NCBI GenBank assembly: GCA_028698615.1
Contig: JAQVWF010000006.1
Span: 1-64,000, forward strand
Length of the DNA: 64,000 bases
Direction of reading: 5' to 3'
From: Syntrophorhabdaceae bacterium
GTDB taxonomy: Bacteria; Desulfobacterota; Syntrophorhabdia; Syntrophorhabdales; Syntrophorhabdaceae
The translations under genes were made by a program, and so were the position numbers. Below the pieces are notes generated by a model, which was not told where the DNA came from, made no database searches, and saw only the letters and a list, made by a program, of their open reading frames with translations. This document shows, piece after piece, positions 45,411 through 55,500 of the stretch. The stretch's first letter is position 1, and each line of letters opens with the position of its first letter.

Positions 45411-46654
45411 ATATCGTATATACGCGAATAAAAGGGAAAGCCCCTGCAGAGTTCCCGCACCCGAGCGCGTGTGCTGTCCATGAATGACGTGTCGCCGGGC
45501 CGTTTGAGGACGGAGTCGATCATTTCGCAGATGACCTCCATCTCCTTTTCCTTCATACCGCGGGTAGTGACGGCGGGCGTCCCTATCCTGATCCCGCTTG
45601 CTACATTGGGGCTTTTCGTATCGAAGGGGATGAGATTCTTGTTGACCATGATCCCGCTCGCCTCGAGGGCTATCTGGGCCTCGTTCCCCGTTACGTTCTT
45701 CGGTGTGAGGTCAACGAGGAAGAGGTGGTTGTCGGTGCCTCCCGATACGATGCGGAAACCGAGGTCCGCCATGCACTTTGCCATGTGCTTTGCGTTTGCG
45801 ATTATCTGGCGCTGATATTCCTTGAATTCTTCCGTCATGGCCTGCTGCAGGGCCACCGCCTTGGCGGCGATGACATGCATCAGGGGTCCGCCCTGGATCC
45901 CGGGGAAAACGGCTGAGTCTATCTTTTTTGCCAGATCGGCGTTGCACATGACAAGTCCGCCTCTCGGGCCCCGAAGGGTCTTGTGGGTGGTTGTCGTGAC
46001 AAAATGGGCGTGTCCCGTCGGACTGGGATGGAGCCCGGCGGCGACAAGGCCGGCGATGTGGGCGATATCGGCCATCAGATAGGCCCCGACTTCGTCGGCG
46101 ATCTGTCTGAACTTCTCAAAATCTATGATCTTCGAATAGGCGCTGGCACCTGCTATGATGAGCTTCGGTTTCTCCCTGCGGGCAATGCTTCTTATCTCGT
46201 CATAATCGAGCATCTCGCTTTTGCCGGACACCGGGTACGATACCGCTCGGTACCATTTGCCCGAGAAGCTTGGTTTTGCGCCGTGGGTCAGGTGGCCCCC
46301 ATGGGCGATGTCCATGCCGAGCACCGTGTCACCCCGCTCCAGTGCGGCATAGAAGACGGCCATGTTCGCCGACGAGCCTGAGTGGGGCTGGACGTTGGCG
46401 TGTTCGACGCCGAAAAGGTTCCTGGCACGTTCTATGGCAATGGCTTCTATCTCATCGAGATACGTGCAGCCGCTGTAATATCTCTTTGACGGATATCCTT
46501 CGGCATACTTGTTCGTGAGAACACAGCCCTGGGCGGCAAGGACATCTTCGTCGACATAATTCTCGGAAGCAATGAGAATGAGGCTGTATTCCTCGCGATC
46601 AAGTTCGCGCCTTATCAGCTCGAACACCTTCTTATCTTTTCCGTCAAGTTTCAT
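45407..46654 (-). CDS. glyA: Serine hydroxymethyltransferase
   Basis: A 415-residue PLP enzyme: [68 protein letters not shown] (PLP lysine) and [14 protein letters not shown]. It makes glycine and methylene-THF from serine. Between rpiB and the dCMP deaminase gene. Confidence 0.98.
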   Translation of the reverse strand: MKLDGKDKKVFELIRRELDREEYSLILIASENYVDEDVLAAQGCVLTNKYAEGYPSKRYYSGCTYLDEIEAIAIERARNLFGVEHANVQPHSGSSANMAVFYAALERGDTVLGMDIAHGGHLTHGAKPSFSGKWYRAVSYPVSGKSEMLDYDEIRSIARREKPKLIIAGASAYSKIIDFEKFRQIADEVGAYLMADIAHIAGLVAAGLHPSPTGHAHFVTTTTHKTLRGPRGGLVMCNADLAKKIDSAVFPGIQGGPLMHVIAAKAVALQQAMTEEFKEYQRQIIANAKHMAKCMADLGFRIVSGGTDNHLFLVDLTPKNVTGNEAQIALEASGIMVNKNLIPFDTKSPNVASGIRIGTPAVTTRGMKEKEMEVICEMIDSVLKRPGDTSFMDSTRARVRELCRGFPFYSRIYDI

Positions 46655-46657
46655 ATC

Positions 46658-47107
46658 TTACCTGTCTGTATTCTTTTCGAAAGCCTCTATCTTCATGATC
46701 CTGCCGAGGTGCCGGCCCCCTTCGAATTCCGCGGCAAGCCAGGACTTCACGATCTCTTCGGCAAGACCCTTTCCGGTTATCCTTCCGCCGAGGACGAGCA
46801 CGTTGGCGTCGAGGTGTTTCCGGCTTTGCGCGGCCGTGTAGAGATCGAAAACAAGGGCGGCCCGGATGCCTTTGACCTTGTTCGCCGTGATACTCATCCC
46901 AATCCCCGTTCCACAGAAGAGTATGCCCTTGTCCGCTTCGCCGGAGGCAACACGTCTCGCCACCTCAAACCCGAAATCGGGGTAATCGACGGATGCCGGA
47001 GAGTCTGTCCCCACGTCCGTCACGTCATATTCCCCTGTCGCGAGAATACCCTTTATGTATTCTTTCAGTTCGAGGCCTGCATGGTCCGAGCCGATCGCTA
47101 TCTTCAT
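46658..47107 (-). CDS. rpiB: Ribose-5-phosphate isomerase B
   Basis: A 149-residue RpiB/LacAB protein: [66 protein letters not shown]. The catalytic Cys is in FCGTGIG. It interconverts ribose- and ribulose-5-phosphate. Its start overlaps the fabF stop. Confidence 0.97.
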   Translation of the reverse strand: MKIAIGSDHAGLELKEYIKGILATGEYDVTDVGTDSPASVDYPDFGFEVARRVASGEADKGILFCGTGIGMSITANKVKGIRAALVFDLYTAAQSRKHLDANVLVLGGRITGKGLAEEIVKSWLAAEFEGGRHLGRIMKIEAFEKNTDR

Positions 47108-48345
47108 CCTTCAAACCTCCTCAGGACGAGAACGCAGTTCGTACCGCCAAACCCGAAGGAGTTGGAGAGAACCACGTTGATATCTTGGTTTCGCGCCTCA
47201 TTGGGAACGTAGTCAAGGTCGCAGTCGGGGTCGGGCGTCTCGTAGTTGATCGTAGGAGGGCAGACCCGGTCCCTGATCGCCAGAACGCTGAAGATCGCCT
47301 CTATTGCACCCGCGGCGCCGAGAAGATGGCCCGTCATGGACTTTGTCGAACTCACGGGTAGTTTGTACGCCCTTTCCCCAAAAACCTTTTTGATGGCCAG
47401 CGTCTCGGTCTGGTCGTTGAGGTCCGTGGATGTTCCGTGGGCATTGATGTAGTCCACCGCATCCGGCGCAAGCGCTGCGTCGCGCAACGCCATATTGATG
47501 CAGCGGATGAACCCGTCGCCGTCAGGGCAGGGGGCTGTAATATGATGCGCGTCCCCGTTGTATCCGTATCCGACAAGCTCCGCATAGATCTTCGCACCCC
47601 TTTTGCGGGCGTGCTCAAGCTCTTCGAGAATGACGATGCCGGCGCCTTCGGACACGACAAAACCATCGCGGTCCTTCTCGAATGGCCTCGAGGCCTTCTG
47701 GGGCTCGTCGTTCCGGGTCGAAAGGGCCTTCATTGCATTAAAACCGCCCACGGTCAACGGAGTGAGGTTTGCTTCACATCCGCCGCCCACCATCATGTCC
47801 GCATCGCCATATTGGATGATCCTGCATGCGTCACCGATCGAATGTGCACCGGTGGCGCAGGCCGTCACAATGCTGAGGTTGGGCCCTTTCAGACCATACT
47901 GGATGGCAATATGGCCCGGCGCCTCGTTGGCTATGAGCATGGGAATGAAGAAGGGGGAGATCCGCCCCGGTCCCCTTTCCAGGTATATACTATGATACTT
48001 CTCAAGGGTCGGCAGTCCGCCGAGACCCGTGCCCACAACCACCCCGATCCGCTCGGCGTCCTCTTTGGAAACGTCGAGACCGGAGTCTCCCATTGCTATT
48101 TTTGTAGCGGCGAGGGCATACTGGATGAACAGATCCATCCGCTTCATCTCCTTGACCGAAACATACTCCTCGGCCTTGAAGTCTTTCACCTCGCCGGCTA
48201 TCCTGGTATCATGCTGTGTACTGTCAAATCTCGTTAGCGGTGCGATCCCGGATTCTCCGTTGAGGATCCGTTTCCAGACATTGTCTATCCCCACGCCCAG
48301 CGGCGTTACAAGACCGACACCGGTGATAACAACCCTTCTTTTCAA
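47104..48345 (-). CDS. fabF: Beta-ketoacyl-ACP synthase II
   Basis: A 413-residue [20 protein letters not shown], catalytic Cys in [16 protein letters not shown], His in [15 protein letters not shown] and [15 protein letters not shown], and [14 protein letters not shown] at the end. It elongates acyl-ACP with malonyl-ACP. Follows acpP by 17 bases. Confidence 0.98.
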   Translation of the reverse strand: MKRRVVITGVGLVTPLGVGIDNVWKRILNGESGIAPLTRFDSTQHDTRIAGEVKDFKAEEYVSVKEMKRMDLFIQYALAATKIAMGDSGLDVSKEDAERIGVVVGTGLGGLPTLEKYHSIYLERGPGRISPFFIPMLIANEAPGHIAIQYGLKGPNLSIVTACATGAHSIGDACRIIQYGDADMMVGGGCEANLTPLTVGGFNAMKALSTRNDEPQKASRPFEKDRDGFVVSEGAGIVILEELEHARKRGAKIYAELVGYGYNGDAHHITAPCPDGDGFIRCINMALRDAALAPDAVDYINAHGTSTDLNDQTETLAIKKVFGERAYKLPVSSTKSMTGHLLGAAGAIEAIFSVLAIRDRVCPPTINYETPDPDCDLDYVPNEARNQDINVVLSNSFGFGGTNCVLVLRRFEG

Positions 48346-48362
48346 ACCGGCACCTCTTTGAG

Positions 48363-48602
48363 TTATTTGCCTGCCAGGCGATTCTCTATGTATCTGATCG
48401 CGTCACCCACCGTCTCCATCTTCTCTGCATCCTCATCGGGGATCTCAATGCTGTACTCGTCTTCCAGTGCCATAATAAGCTCAACGATATCAAGAGAATC
48501 GGCGCCGAGGTCATCGATGAACTTAGCTTCCGGAATAACTTCCGATTCGCTTACCCCGAGCTGATCCACAATCATCTTTTTTACTTTCTCAGTTACTGAC
48601 AT
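48363..48602 (-). CDS. acpP: Acyl carrier protein
   Basis: A 79-residue acidic protein with the phosphopantetheine serine in [17 protein letters not shown] (Ser36). Carries growing acyl chains; modified by AcpS (33594-33917). GGAGGTGGC precedes the ATG. Confidence 0.98.
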   Translation of the reverse strand: MSVTEKVKKMIVDQLGVSESEVIPEAKFIDDLGADSLDIVELIMALEDEYSIEIPDEDAEKMETVGDAIRYIENRLAGK

Positions 48603-48688
48603 TAAGCCACCTCCTTGTTTTATTGAAAACTTCCTTAAAGACTGCCAAGGTATCCGTCCCTGACGGTCTACCTTCGGTCATGTGTTCT

Positions 48689-49414
48689 TTACATGTACAA
48701 CCCGCCGTTAACATTTACCACCTCCCCCGTTACGTAGCTGCCGTATTTCGAAAGGAGAAAATATACAGCGTTTGCGATGTCCTCAGGCTCACCGAGACGC
48801 TTGAGCGGAATCGCTCCGTACATCGACTCCTTTGTCTTTTCATCGAGAATGTCCGTCATCTTCGTTCTGATAAATCCGGGAGCGACGGCATTGACCCTTA
48901 TTGAGCGCTCCGCATATTCTTTGGCGACGCTCTTGGTGAAGCCGATGATGCCGGCCTTGCTGGCCGCGTAGTTGGCCTGCCCCGGGTTTCCCATGACGCC
49001 CGCGATGGAAGAGATGTTGACGATGCTGCCGCCCGACTTGAGCATGTGCCTGACGACTGCCTTCGTGCAGTTGAAGACGCTCTTCAGGTTCACTCTGATT
49101 ACCCGGTCCCAGTCTTCCTCTTTCATGCGCACCAGGAGTTTGTCTATGGTGATGCCCGCGTTATTCACGAGGTTGTCTATCTTTCCCAGGTCCTTTACGA
49201 CCTGATCGACGGCCCCCTGGACCGCCTGGAGATCTGAGACGTCTACAGTATAGAACTCACAGCGCCGTCCCTTCGACCGAATGGCCTCGATGGTTTCCGA
49301 TGCGTCGATTATATCGAAGATGGCGATATCGCCGCCTTTATCGGCTATGAGTTCCGAAATGGCCCGGCCGATACCCTGGGCGCCGCCTGTGATGATGGTC
49401 ACTGTTCCGTTCAT
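48689..49414 (-). CDS. fabG: 3-oxoacyl-ACP reductase
   Basis: A 241-residue SDR: TIITGGAQGIGRAISELIA, LVNNAGITIDKLL, NISSIAGVMGNPGQANYAASKAGIIGFTKSVAKE (Ser-Tyr-Lys triad) and VNAVAPGFIRTKMT. Reduces ketoacyl-ACP with NADPH in the cluster fabD-fabG-acpP-fabF. Confidence 0.94.
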   Translation of the reverse strand: MNGTVTIITGGAQGIGRAISELIADKGGDIAIFDIIDASETIEAIRSKGRRCEFYTVDVSDLQAVQGAVDQVVKDLGKIDNLVNNAGITIDKLLVRMKEEDWDRVIRVNLKSVFNCTKAVVRHMLKSGGSIVNISSIAGVMGNPGQANYAASKAGIIGFTKSVAKEYAERSIRVNAVAPGFIRTKMTDILDEKTKESMYGAIPLKRLGEPEDIANAVYFLLSKYGSYVTGEVVNVNGGLYM

Positions 49415-50349
49415 GCTAAAAGCCCCTTTGCCGATTCTATCTCGTCGAATTTTTCCACATTCACACAGGGGACGGCGGGAACGATCCGTTTTACGAGGTT
49501 CGACAAAACCTTCTGGGGTCCCGCCTCGATAAAGACCTCCACGCCCTCATCGGCCATTTTTCTGACGCATCTTTCCCACAGCACCGGGGAAAACATCTGG
49601 CGATAAAGCTTATCGTCCACGTCCCCCGCATCTTTTCCGGGGGTTGCGTCGACGTTAAAGACTACGGGAACGGAAAGACGGCCGTGGCCTAGCGCCGCAA
49701 GCTCGCCCTTCAAGCGGTCCGCGGCCTCCTGCATCAGTGGAGAGTGGAACGGCCCGGATACATTGAGAAAGACGGCCTTTTTGTACCCCGTCCCCTTCAA
49801 TTTTTCAACGGCCTCCTTCAATGCCCCGGCGTCGCCGGAGAGTACAACCTGTTCCGCCGAATTGAGGTTGGCGGGGACTGCCACGTAATCATCGTGGGAG
49901 ATCTCTTTGAGGACGGGTCCGATCTTTTCCATATCGGCACCGATGAGCGCCACCATGCCGCCTTTACCCTTCGGGCATGCCTCTTCCATGAGAAGTCCTC
50001 TTCTCCTGGTGATTGTGAGGGCCTCTTCAAAAGTGAAAAAGCCGCTTGCCAGCAGGGCCGTATATTCGCCGAGACTGTGCCCGGCCACGAGAAACGGCTG
50101 GATACCTGCCTCCCTTTTCAGCACCTCATGCACGACATAGCCGACAAGAAGGAGCGACGGCTGCGTGTTGTACGTTTGACGCAGTTCATCCTCGGGGCCC
50201 TTGAAACAAAGATCTGTTATGGAGAACCCAAGGACCCTGTCGGCGGCGGCGAACATGTCGCGAACATAGTCGAACCTCTCGTAAAGGTCCCTGCCCATGC
50301 CGATGTACTGGGAACCCTGTCCCGGAAATACTATTCCTATCTTTTTCAT
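49411..50349 (-). CDS. fabD: Malonyl-CoA:ACP transacylase
   Basis: A 312-residue acyltransferase: IVFPGQGSQYIGMGRDLYERF, VAGHSLGEYTALLASGFFTFEEAL (catalytic Ser), and VSGPFHSPLMQEAADRL (catalytic His). Supplies malonyl-ACP. It overlaps fabG by four bases and follows the acyl-CoA dehydrogenase gene. Confidence 0.97.
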   Translation of the reverse strand: MKKIGIVFPGQGSQYIGMGRDLYERFDYVRDMFAAADRVLGFSITDLCFKGPEDELRQTYNTQPSLLLVGYVVHEVLKREAGIQPFLVAGHSLGEYTALLASGFFTFEEALTITRRRGLLMEEACPKGKGGMVALIGADMEKIGPVLKEISHDDYVAVPANLNSAEQVVLSGDAGALKEAVEKLKGTGYKKAVFLNVSGPFHSPLMQEAADRLKGELAALGHGRLSVPVVFNVDATPGKDAGDVDDKLYRQMFSPVLWERCVRKMADEGVEVFIEAGPQKVLSNLVKRIVPAVPCVNVEKFDEIESAKGLLA

Positions 50350-50404
50350 CTATCCTCACTCGCCGGGTGTATGAATTGTTTCCTCGCGAGATCAGTATCT
50401 CACG

Positions 50405-51568
50405 TCATGACCTTTTCTTCGATGCCGACCCCTTGATCAACTCCAGTCCGATGATGTTCCTCTGTATCTGGTTCGTGCCTTCGTATATCTGGAGTATCTT
50501 TGCATCGCGCATCATTTTCTCGACGGGGTATTCCTTCATGTAGCCGTATCCGCCGAAAACCTGTATAGCATCGACGACAACCTTCATGGCCACGTCGCTC
50601 GGAAAGACCTTGCTCATGGCCGACACCTTGGAAAAATCCTTGGGATTGCTGTCGATGTACCGCGCCACCGCATATACCAGAGCGCGTGCCGCCTCCACGT
50701 GTATTGCCATATCGGCGAGCATATGCTGTATTGCCTGAAAGGAAATGATCTTTCTGTCGAACTGTTCCCTTTCACGCGCGTATTGTATGGCTGCGTCAAG
50801 TGCGCCGTGGGCAACCCCTACCGCCTGCGCCCCTATCCCTGGGCGGGTCCTGTCGAATGTCCTCATCGTCAGGATGAAACCCAGACCTTCTCTACCTATA
50901 ACATTTTCCTTCGGAACTTTGCAATCCTGAAATACCAGCTCCCGGGTGGCCGATGCCCGTATGCCTAACTTGTTCTCTTTCTTGCCGAAAGTGAAGCCTT
51001 CCATGCCTTTTTCGAGGATAAAGGCCGTGGCACCCCTGCCGCCCTTGGAGCGGTCCGTCATGGCGACGACGGTATAGATCTCGGCCTCGCCGCCGTTCGT
51101 TATCCATTGTTTCGTCCCGTTGATGATATAATAGTCACCGTCTTTCTTCGCCTCGGTCCTGATGCCCTGGGCATCGCTGCCCGCATTGGCCTCGGTGAGT
51201 CCGAAGGCGGCAAGTTTCGACCCCGTTGCTATCTGGGACAGGTATTTCTGTTTCTGCTCCTCCGATCCACCGAGCAGGATAGGGTAGGCGCCAAGGAGGC
51301 TTGCTGCATAGCTTACCGATACGCCAAGGCAGGCCTTGCTCAGTTCCTCGACGACGATACAGTTCTCGAAGGATCCTCCTCCCATGCCGCCGTATGCCTC
51401 GGGGATACTGACACCGAAGAGGCCCGTTTCCGCGCAGTTCTTCATTATTTCCCAGGGGAACTGTCCCGTTTCATCAAGTTCAGCACGAACGGGAACGACC
51501 TTGTCCTCTGCTATTCTGCGCGCCAGCTTCTGTATGCTCTTCTGGTCCTCAGATAGAAAATAATCCAT
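50405..51568 (-). CDS. Acyl-CoA dehydrogenase within the fatty-acid synthesis cluster
   Basis: A 387-residue flavoprotein: AAFGLTEANAGSDAQGIRT, YIINGTKQWITNGGEAE, AIQVFGGYGYMKEYPVEKMMRDAKILQIYEGTNQIQRNIIGLEL. The Glu of YEGTNQIQR is the usual catalytic base, so it should be active. It sits between plsX and fabD, the slot normally held by fabH, with only three bases to plsX. In such a place it may act on acyl-CoA in the enoyl direction or provide a primer; that is inference. Electron-transfer flavoprotein genes are not in the window. Confidence 0.95.
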   Translation of the reverse strand: MDYFLSEDQKSIQKLARRIAEDKVVPVRAELDETGQFPWEIMKNCAETGLFGVSIPEAYGGMGGGSFENCIVVEELSKACLGVSVSYAASLLGAYPILLGGSEEQKQKYLSQIATGSKLAAFGLTEANAGSDAQGIRTEAKKDGDYYIINGTKQWITNGGEAEIYTVVAMTDRSKGGRGATAFILEKGMEGFTFGKKENKLGIRASATRELVFQDCKVPKENVIGREGLGFILTMRTFDRTRPGIGAQAVGVAHGALDAAIQYAREREQFDRKIISFQAIQHMLADMAIHVEAARALVYAVARYIDSNPKDFSKVSAMSKVFPSDVAMKVVVDAIQVFGGYGYMKEYPVEKMMRDAKILQIYEGTNQIQRNIIGLELIKGSASKKRS

Positions 51569-51571
51569 ATC

Positions 51572-52582
51572 TTACCTCTCCTTTACTTTCTGCAACGATT
51601 GGTAGTCCTGCATGGTCTCGTTGATGGATTCCCTGAGACCTTTCTCCACGAACTTCTTTGCCAGCAGTATGGCGTTGCGCATGGCCTTTTCGTTCGATTT
51701 TCCATGACATATGATGCAGACCCCGTCGACGCCCAGAAGCGGTGCCCCGCCGGTTTCGGAATAGTCCGCTTTCTTCTGGAATTCCTTGAACAGATCTTTC
51801 AGAAGGAGATAGCCGATTCGTGCCTTCAGGCTTCTTTTGATACCTTCCCTGAAGAATTCAAAGATCAGGTCTGCGACCCCCTCGCTTATCTTCAGGGCGA
51901 TGTTGCCGACAAAACCATCGCTTACCACCACGTCGGTTCTGCCGTTGTACATATCGGTGCCCTCGACGTAGCCCAGGTAGTTTATGCCGAATTCCTTGAT
52001 AAGGGCATGTGCCTCCCGGGTCAGTTCGTTGCCCTTTGTTTCCTCTTCGCCGTTCGAGAGAATGCCGACCCTGGGGGAGGCTATTCCAAGGACTGAGGAC
52101 ACGAAGGCATTGCCCATCAGTGCGAACTGGGCCAGATGCGTCGGTTTGCAGTCCACCGTGCCGCCGGCGTCAAGGAGGATGGAGATTCCTTCACCCATGC
52201 GCGGATGGAGCGTGGCGATCGCGGGTCGGTCGACGCCGGGGATGCGGCCGAGGGTGAAGATGGCAAATGCCATCGCCGCGCCGGAATTCCCCGCCGAAAC
52301 GACGGCCTGAACCTCACCGTTCTTGTGCAGTTCAAAGGCCCTGTTCATGGAAGAGTCCTTCTTCTTCCTCAGGGCGTTCGAGGGGGCCTCGTTCATCCCC
52401 ACGCAAAGGGGCGCGTGGACCATCTCAAGGTTTGCATGGTCCGTCACAAAGGGTTTCATCTTTTGTTCGTCGCCGACAAGGACAATGGAAGCGAGGCCTT
52501 CGCGGGAAATTGACTGTGCCCCTTTTACGATCTCCTGGGGCGCAAAGTCGCCACCCATTCCATCAACGGCAATCCGTATCAT
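51572..52582 (-). CDS. plsX: Phosphate acyltransferase PlsX
   Basis: A 336-residue enzyme: IAVDGMGGDFAPQEIVKGA, SAGNSGAAMAFAIFTLGRIPGVDRPAIATLHP, LDAGGTVDCKP, GILSNGEEETKGNELTREAHAL and VVSDGFVGNIALKISEG. It converts acyl-ACP to acyl-phosphate for phospholipid synthesis. Follows rpmF, as usual. Confidence 0.98.
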   Translation of the reverse strand: MIRIAVDGMGGDFAPQEIVKGAQSISREGLASIVLVGDEQKMKPFVTDHANLEMVHAPLCVGMNEAPSNALRKKKDSSMNRAFELHKNGEVQAVVSAGNSGAAMAFAIFTLGRIPGVDRPAIATLHPRMGEGISILLDAGGTVDCKPTHLAQFALMGNAFVSSVLGIASPRVGILSNGEEETKGNELTREAHALIKEFGINYLGYVEGTDMYNGRTDVVVSDGFVGNIALKISEGVADLIFEFFREGIKRSLKARIGYLLLKDLFKEFQKKADYSETGGAPLLGVDGVCIICHGKSNEKAMRNAILLAKKFVEKGLRESINETMQDYQSLQKVKER

Positions 52583-52589
52583 CCTTGAG

Positions 52590-52772
52590 CTAGGCTTCCT
52601 CGACCGCTATGTACTGTTTTCCTTTGTACATTCCGCACTTGGGGCAAACAGCATGAGGAAGCTTGGGTTCTTTGCAGTTCGGGCATGCCACCACCGCTAC
52701 GGGTGATGCCGTGTAGTGTGTGCGTCTCTTGTCCCGTCTTGCCTTCGCAGTTTTTCGTTTTGGTACAGCCAT
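52590..52772 (-). CDS. rpmF: 50S ribosomal protein L32
   Basis: A 60-residue protein: MAVPKRKTAKARRDKRRTH and the zinc pairs CPNC and CPKC in CPNCKEPKLPHAVCPKCGMY. Located between DUF177 and plsX, the standard place. Confidence 0.98.
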   Translation of the reverse strand: MAVPKRKTAKARRDKRRTHYTASPVAVVACPNCKEPKLPHAVCPKCGMYKGKQYIAVEEA

Positions 52773-52786
52773 GATCTACTCCTTGT

Positions 52787-53302
52787 CTAATGTAAGAAAG
52801 ATTTTAGTTTTTCGCCGAGGAGACTCGAGGGTGCCTCGGGACAATCGCAGGGCTCCGTATTCCTGTTCCTGCCGCAGGTTGCGCATATGCCTTTGCATTC
52901 TTCGCTGCAGAGGGGTCTCACCGGAATGTTGAGCATGACCTCCTCGTAAACGAAGGGATCGAGGTCTACCTCTTCTCCCTCGTAGTAGTAAATGTCGAGG
53001 TCGTCGTTATGAAGCTCCATATCCGCCGCATCGGGAAGCGTGCTTTTCGGGGTGAGCTTGATGGCCATCTGAAGTGACAGTGAGAGGTTGTACTCTTCGA
53101 GACACCGTGAACATGCGAGCGACGCCTCACAATTGATCGACCCTTCGACGGTAACGGTATCGTCGAACTTTGCAACGGTGAGCTCGTAGCTCACCGGCGC
53201 AAGCAGCTTGAGTGCGTCATCATCAGTCTTCGGGAATCGCGCAGTATCCATCTCACCCTTCACGACCAGTACATCTTCTATTTCTGTCAGTCGTATCAAC
53301 AC
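52787..53302 (-). CDS. DUF177 / YceD-family protein
   Basis: A 171-residue protein. GTG 53302 is the likely start (MLIRLTEIEDVLVVKGEMD), six bases after AGAAGG; an upstream frame to 53455 is not supported. Family features are an N-terminal beta region, CSRCLEEY with Cys pair in the middle, and PLCSEECKGICATCGRNRN at the end. YceD is encoded before rpmF almost everywhere and is linked to 23S rRNA/ribosome assembly; exact role uncertain. Confidence 0.9.
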   Translation of the reverse strand: MLIRLTEIEDVLVVKGEMDTARFPKTDDDALKLLAPVSYELTVAKFDDTVTVEGSINCEASLACSRCLEEYNLSLSLQMAIKLTPKSTLPDAADMELHNDDLDIYYYEGEEVDLDPFVYEEVMLNIPVRPLCSEECKGICATCGRNRNTEPCDCPEAPSSLLGEKLKSFLH

Positions 53303-53461
53303 AGGTCGCCTTCTTTTTGAAGATAGATAATATAAAGAGTTTAGTATTTTCTTGTCAAGCAAATTAACCTGTTGTAACTCTTGCCTTTTTGTTGGAACGA
53401 GGCCGGAGACCGACTGTTTTGGGGCAAAGGGGGGGAAAGGGCCCATCACTTCCACCTCTCT

Positions 53462-53719
53462 TTATACCGTCTCGCCCAAAAGGGTCTGGAGGAGTTTTTC
53501 GTCGATGGGGATCTCAAGGACCTTCCGTCTGGCCTTCTCGCCGCGGAGGATTCTGATCGCAGACCTTTTGACCTTGAAGATGTCCGAGAGATACCGTACC
53601 AACTCTTCGTTTGCCCTGCCTTCGAGGGGCAGCGCCGTGAGCCTGACGGTGATGCCGGCCTGCGTGCGCGCTATCGACCTTTTTCTTGCATTCGGTATGA
53701 CCCTGATCTCCACATTCAT
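53462..53719 (-). CDS. DUF167 / YggU-family protein
   Basis: An 85-residue protein: MNVEIRVIPNARKRSI, TVRLTALPLEGRANEELVRYLSDIFKVKRSAIRILRGEKARRKVLEI. This matches the small YggU fold, of unknown function. It follows yggT, the usual pairing. Confidence 0.92.
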   Translation of the reverse strand: MNVEIRVIPNARKRSIARTQAGITVRLTALPLEGRANEELVRYLSDIFKVKRSAIRILRGEKARRKVLEIPIDEKLLQTLLGETV

Positions 53720-53728
53720 GGTGCGTCC

Positions 53729-54025
53729 CTAGGCTCTGAGCGCAAGGTGAAGGAGGGCCCTCGTCAGGAACTCCTGGAGAAAGATGATGATGAGCATGAG
53801 AAAGAAGGGGGCGATATCGACCATGCCGAACCGGGTGGGCAGGATCCTGGATATGCGGTACGTAACGGGATCAACGAGCCTGTACACGGTCCGCACTATG
53901 GGATTATAGGGATTAGGCCGTATCCAGGAAAATAGGGCGCGCGCGAAGATAACCCAGAAGTAGATGGTAAGCGCGCCATTGAGGATCTTGGCGAACCAAA
54001 GAATCGAGACACCTAAAGCGGACAT
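53729..54025 (-). CDS. YggT-family membrane protein
   Basis: A 98-residue protein with two membrane helices and the family signature SWIRPNPYNPIVRTVYRLVDPVTYRISRILP. ATG 54025 follows GAGG at six bases. YggT proteins are linked to osmotic tolerance or to cell division and heme-type assembly in different bacteria; no firm role here. Confidence 0.92.
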   Translation of the reverse strand: MSALGVSILWFAKILNGALTIYFWVIFARALFSWIRPNPYNPIVRTVYRLVDPVTYRISRILPTRFGMVDIAPFFLMLIIIFLQEFLTRALLHLALRA

Positions 54026-54065
54026 CACAAACCTCGAAGAAGATTAATAACCAATTTGCCAAATT

Positions 54066-54217
54066 CCAATGACCAAATAAACGAACAATGACCGGATCAC
54101 AGGATAACGATCAATACAGGATAATGGTCAATGGCCGAAATTACAATAACCAAATGAAAGAGAACCCTCCCTGGCTTGATCTCATGTCTGGTGATTGTTC
54201 GTTTATTTGGTCATTGG
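54066..54217. repeat. Long inverted repeat with 28-base arms between mtaB and yggT
   Basis: The arm 54066-54093 (CCAATGACCAAATAAACGAA...) is repeated inverted at 54190-54217 with one mismatch in 28; about 96 bases lie between. The right arm overlaps the mtaB stop codon. Shorter pieces of the same motif (GACCAAAT ... ATTTGGTC) flank the gap before ftsY near 59693-59774. It could be a MITE-like element or a long stem that shapes mtaB transcript ends. Confidence 0.75.
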
Positions 54218-55500
54218 TCATTATCTTCACATAGTGCCTTTCCCACGACAAGCGGACCCTCTACCCTGTCTATTCTGACCGGCACCATCTTGTTTTCAAG
54301 CTCTTTGTCGTAGGGAATATGGACAGGCATATAGTTGTTTGTGTATCCCCGCATGTATCGGCCAAGATAGCGCTTGCCCTCGGGTATGATCCATGCCCGG
54401 CTGCCGGCGAAGCGGCGGTGAAAGGTTTCCCTTTTGTGCGCGTCGATTTCCTTGAGAACCCGGACGCGCTGTTTCTTTGTCGCCTGTGCGATCATGCCGC
54501 CCATGACGGCCGCCGCCGTCCCCGGCCTCAAGGAAAAGGGGAAGACGTGGAGGTAGTAGACAGGGCATGAATCCAGGAACGCCCGGGTTTCTTCGAAAAG
54601 GGCCTCGTCCTCTCCCGGAAAGCCTGCTATAACGTCCATGCCGATCCCGGCGTCAGGCATTTTTTCCAGGACCTTGTCCAGGATCCTTCTGATGTCGCTT
54701 TGGCGATAGGGTCTCCGCATGGCGGTCAGCACCGCATCCGAGCCGCTCTGGAGAGGGATGTGAAAGCTTTTCGCCAGCTTGCGCGAGGCGGCGGCGGTTT
54801 CGATGAATGCCTCGTTGAACATGAGGGGGTCAACGGAACTCAGGCGTATGCGCACAGGGGTGGGAACATCCTCGAGGAGGCGGATAAGCTCCGTGACGCC
54901 GATCCCTCTTTCCTGGTCTCGCCAGGCGGATATCTCGATACCCGTCAGGACGACCTCCTGTATTCCCTTTCGTGCCAGGGTCTCCATCGTGCCCAGTATC
55001 TCTGCAAGGGGTCTGCTGCGCGGCAGGCCCCTTGCGTAGGGCACGATGCAGTAGCTGCAAAACCTGTCACAGCCGTCCTGGATCTTGAAAAAGAACCGCG
55101 TTTTGCCCGCCATGGCTGGCTCTTCCGGCGTATCTTCCATGACCAGCGATTCTCGCGGACTGACAAAGGTGCCCGCCAGATCCGCATACCGGTCTGCCGA
55201 CACTTTCTCCGCCTGCCCGAGAACAAGGTCCGCCCCAAAGCTGTGATCGGGATAGGCCTGTCCATGACAGCCTGCGAGGACCACCTTCGCCCCCGGGTTA
55301 TCTCTTCTCAAACGGCTGATGAAACGGCGTATGTCCCGGACGGCCCCTTCCGTGACGGTACAGGCGTTTACCACCACAAGGTCCGCCTTGTCCACGGGTG
55401 CAGGCGCGTAACCCGCCCTTGCGAGGTTCCCCGCGATGACTGACGTGTCCCACTGATTAGCTCTGCAGCCGGTGGTATGGATGAAGAAGGTTGGTTTCAT
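54211..55500 (-). CDS. mtaB: tRNA t6A37 methylthiotransferase MtaB
   Basis: A 429-residue radical SAM protein: N-terminal UPF0004 domain with Cys in TTGCRANQWD, NACTVTEGAVRDI and AGCHGQAYP, radical SAM CDRFCSYCIVPYARG, and FHIPLQSGSDAVLTAMRRPY, plus a TRAM-like tail. The NACTVTE and GCRANQ details place it in MtaB rather than MiaB. It adds a methylthio group to t6A37, the product of the TsaC/TsaE pathway also encoded in the window. Confidence 0.9.
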   Translation of the reverse strand: MKPTFFIHTTGCRANQWDTSVIAGNLARAGYAPAPVDKADLVVVNACTVTEGAVRDIRRFISRLRRDNPGAKVVLAGCHGQAYPDHSFGADLVLGQAEKVSADRYADLAGTFVSPRESLVMEDTPEEPAMAGKTRFFFKIQDGCDRFCSYCIVPYARGLPRSRPLAEILGTMETLARKGIQEVVLTGIEISAWRDQERGIGVTELIRLLEDVPTPVRIRLSSVDPLMFNEAFIETAAASRKLAKSFHIPLQSGSDAVLTAMRRPYRQSDIRRILDKVLEKMPDAGIGMDVIAGFPGEDEALFEETRAFLDSCPVYYLHVFPFSLRPGTAAAVMGGMIAQATKKQRVRVLKEIDAHKRETFHRRFAGSRAWIIPEGKRYLGRYMRGYTNNYMPVHIPYDKELENKMVPVRIDRVEGPLVVGKALCEDNDQ

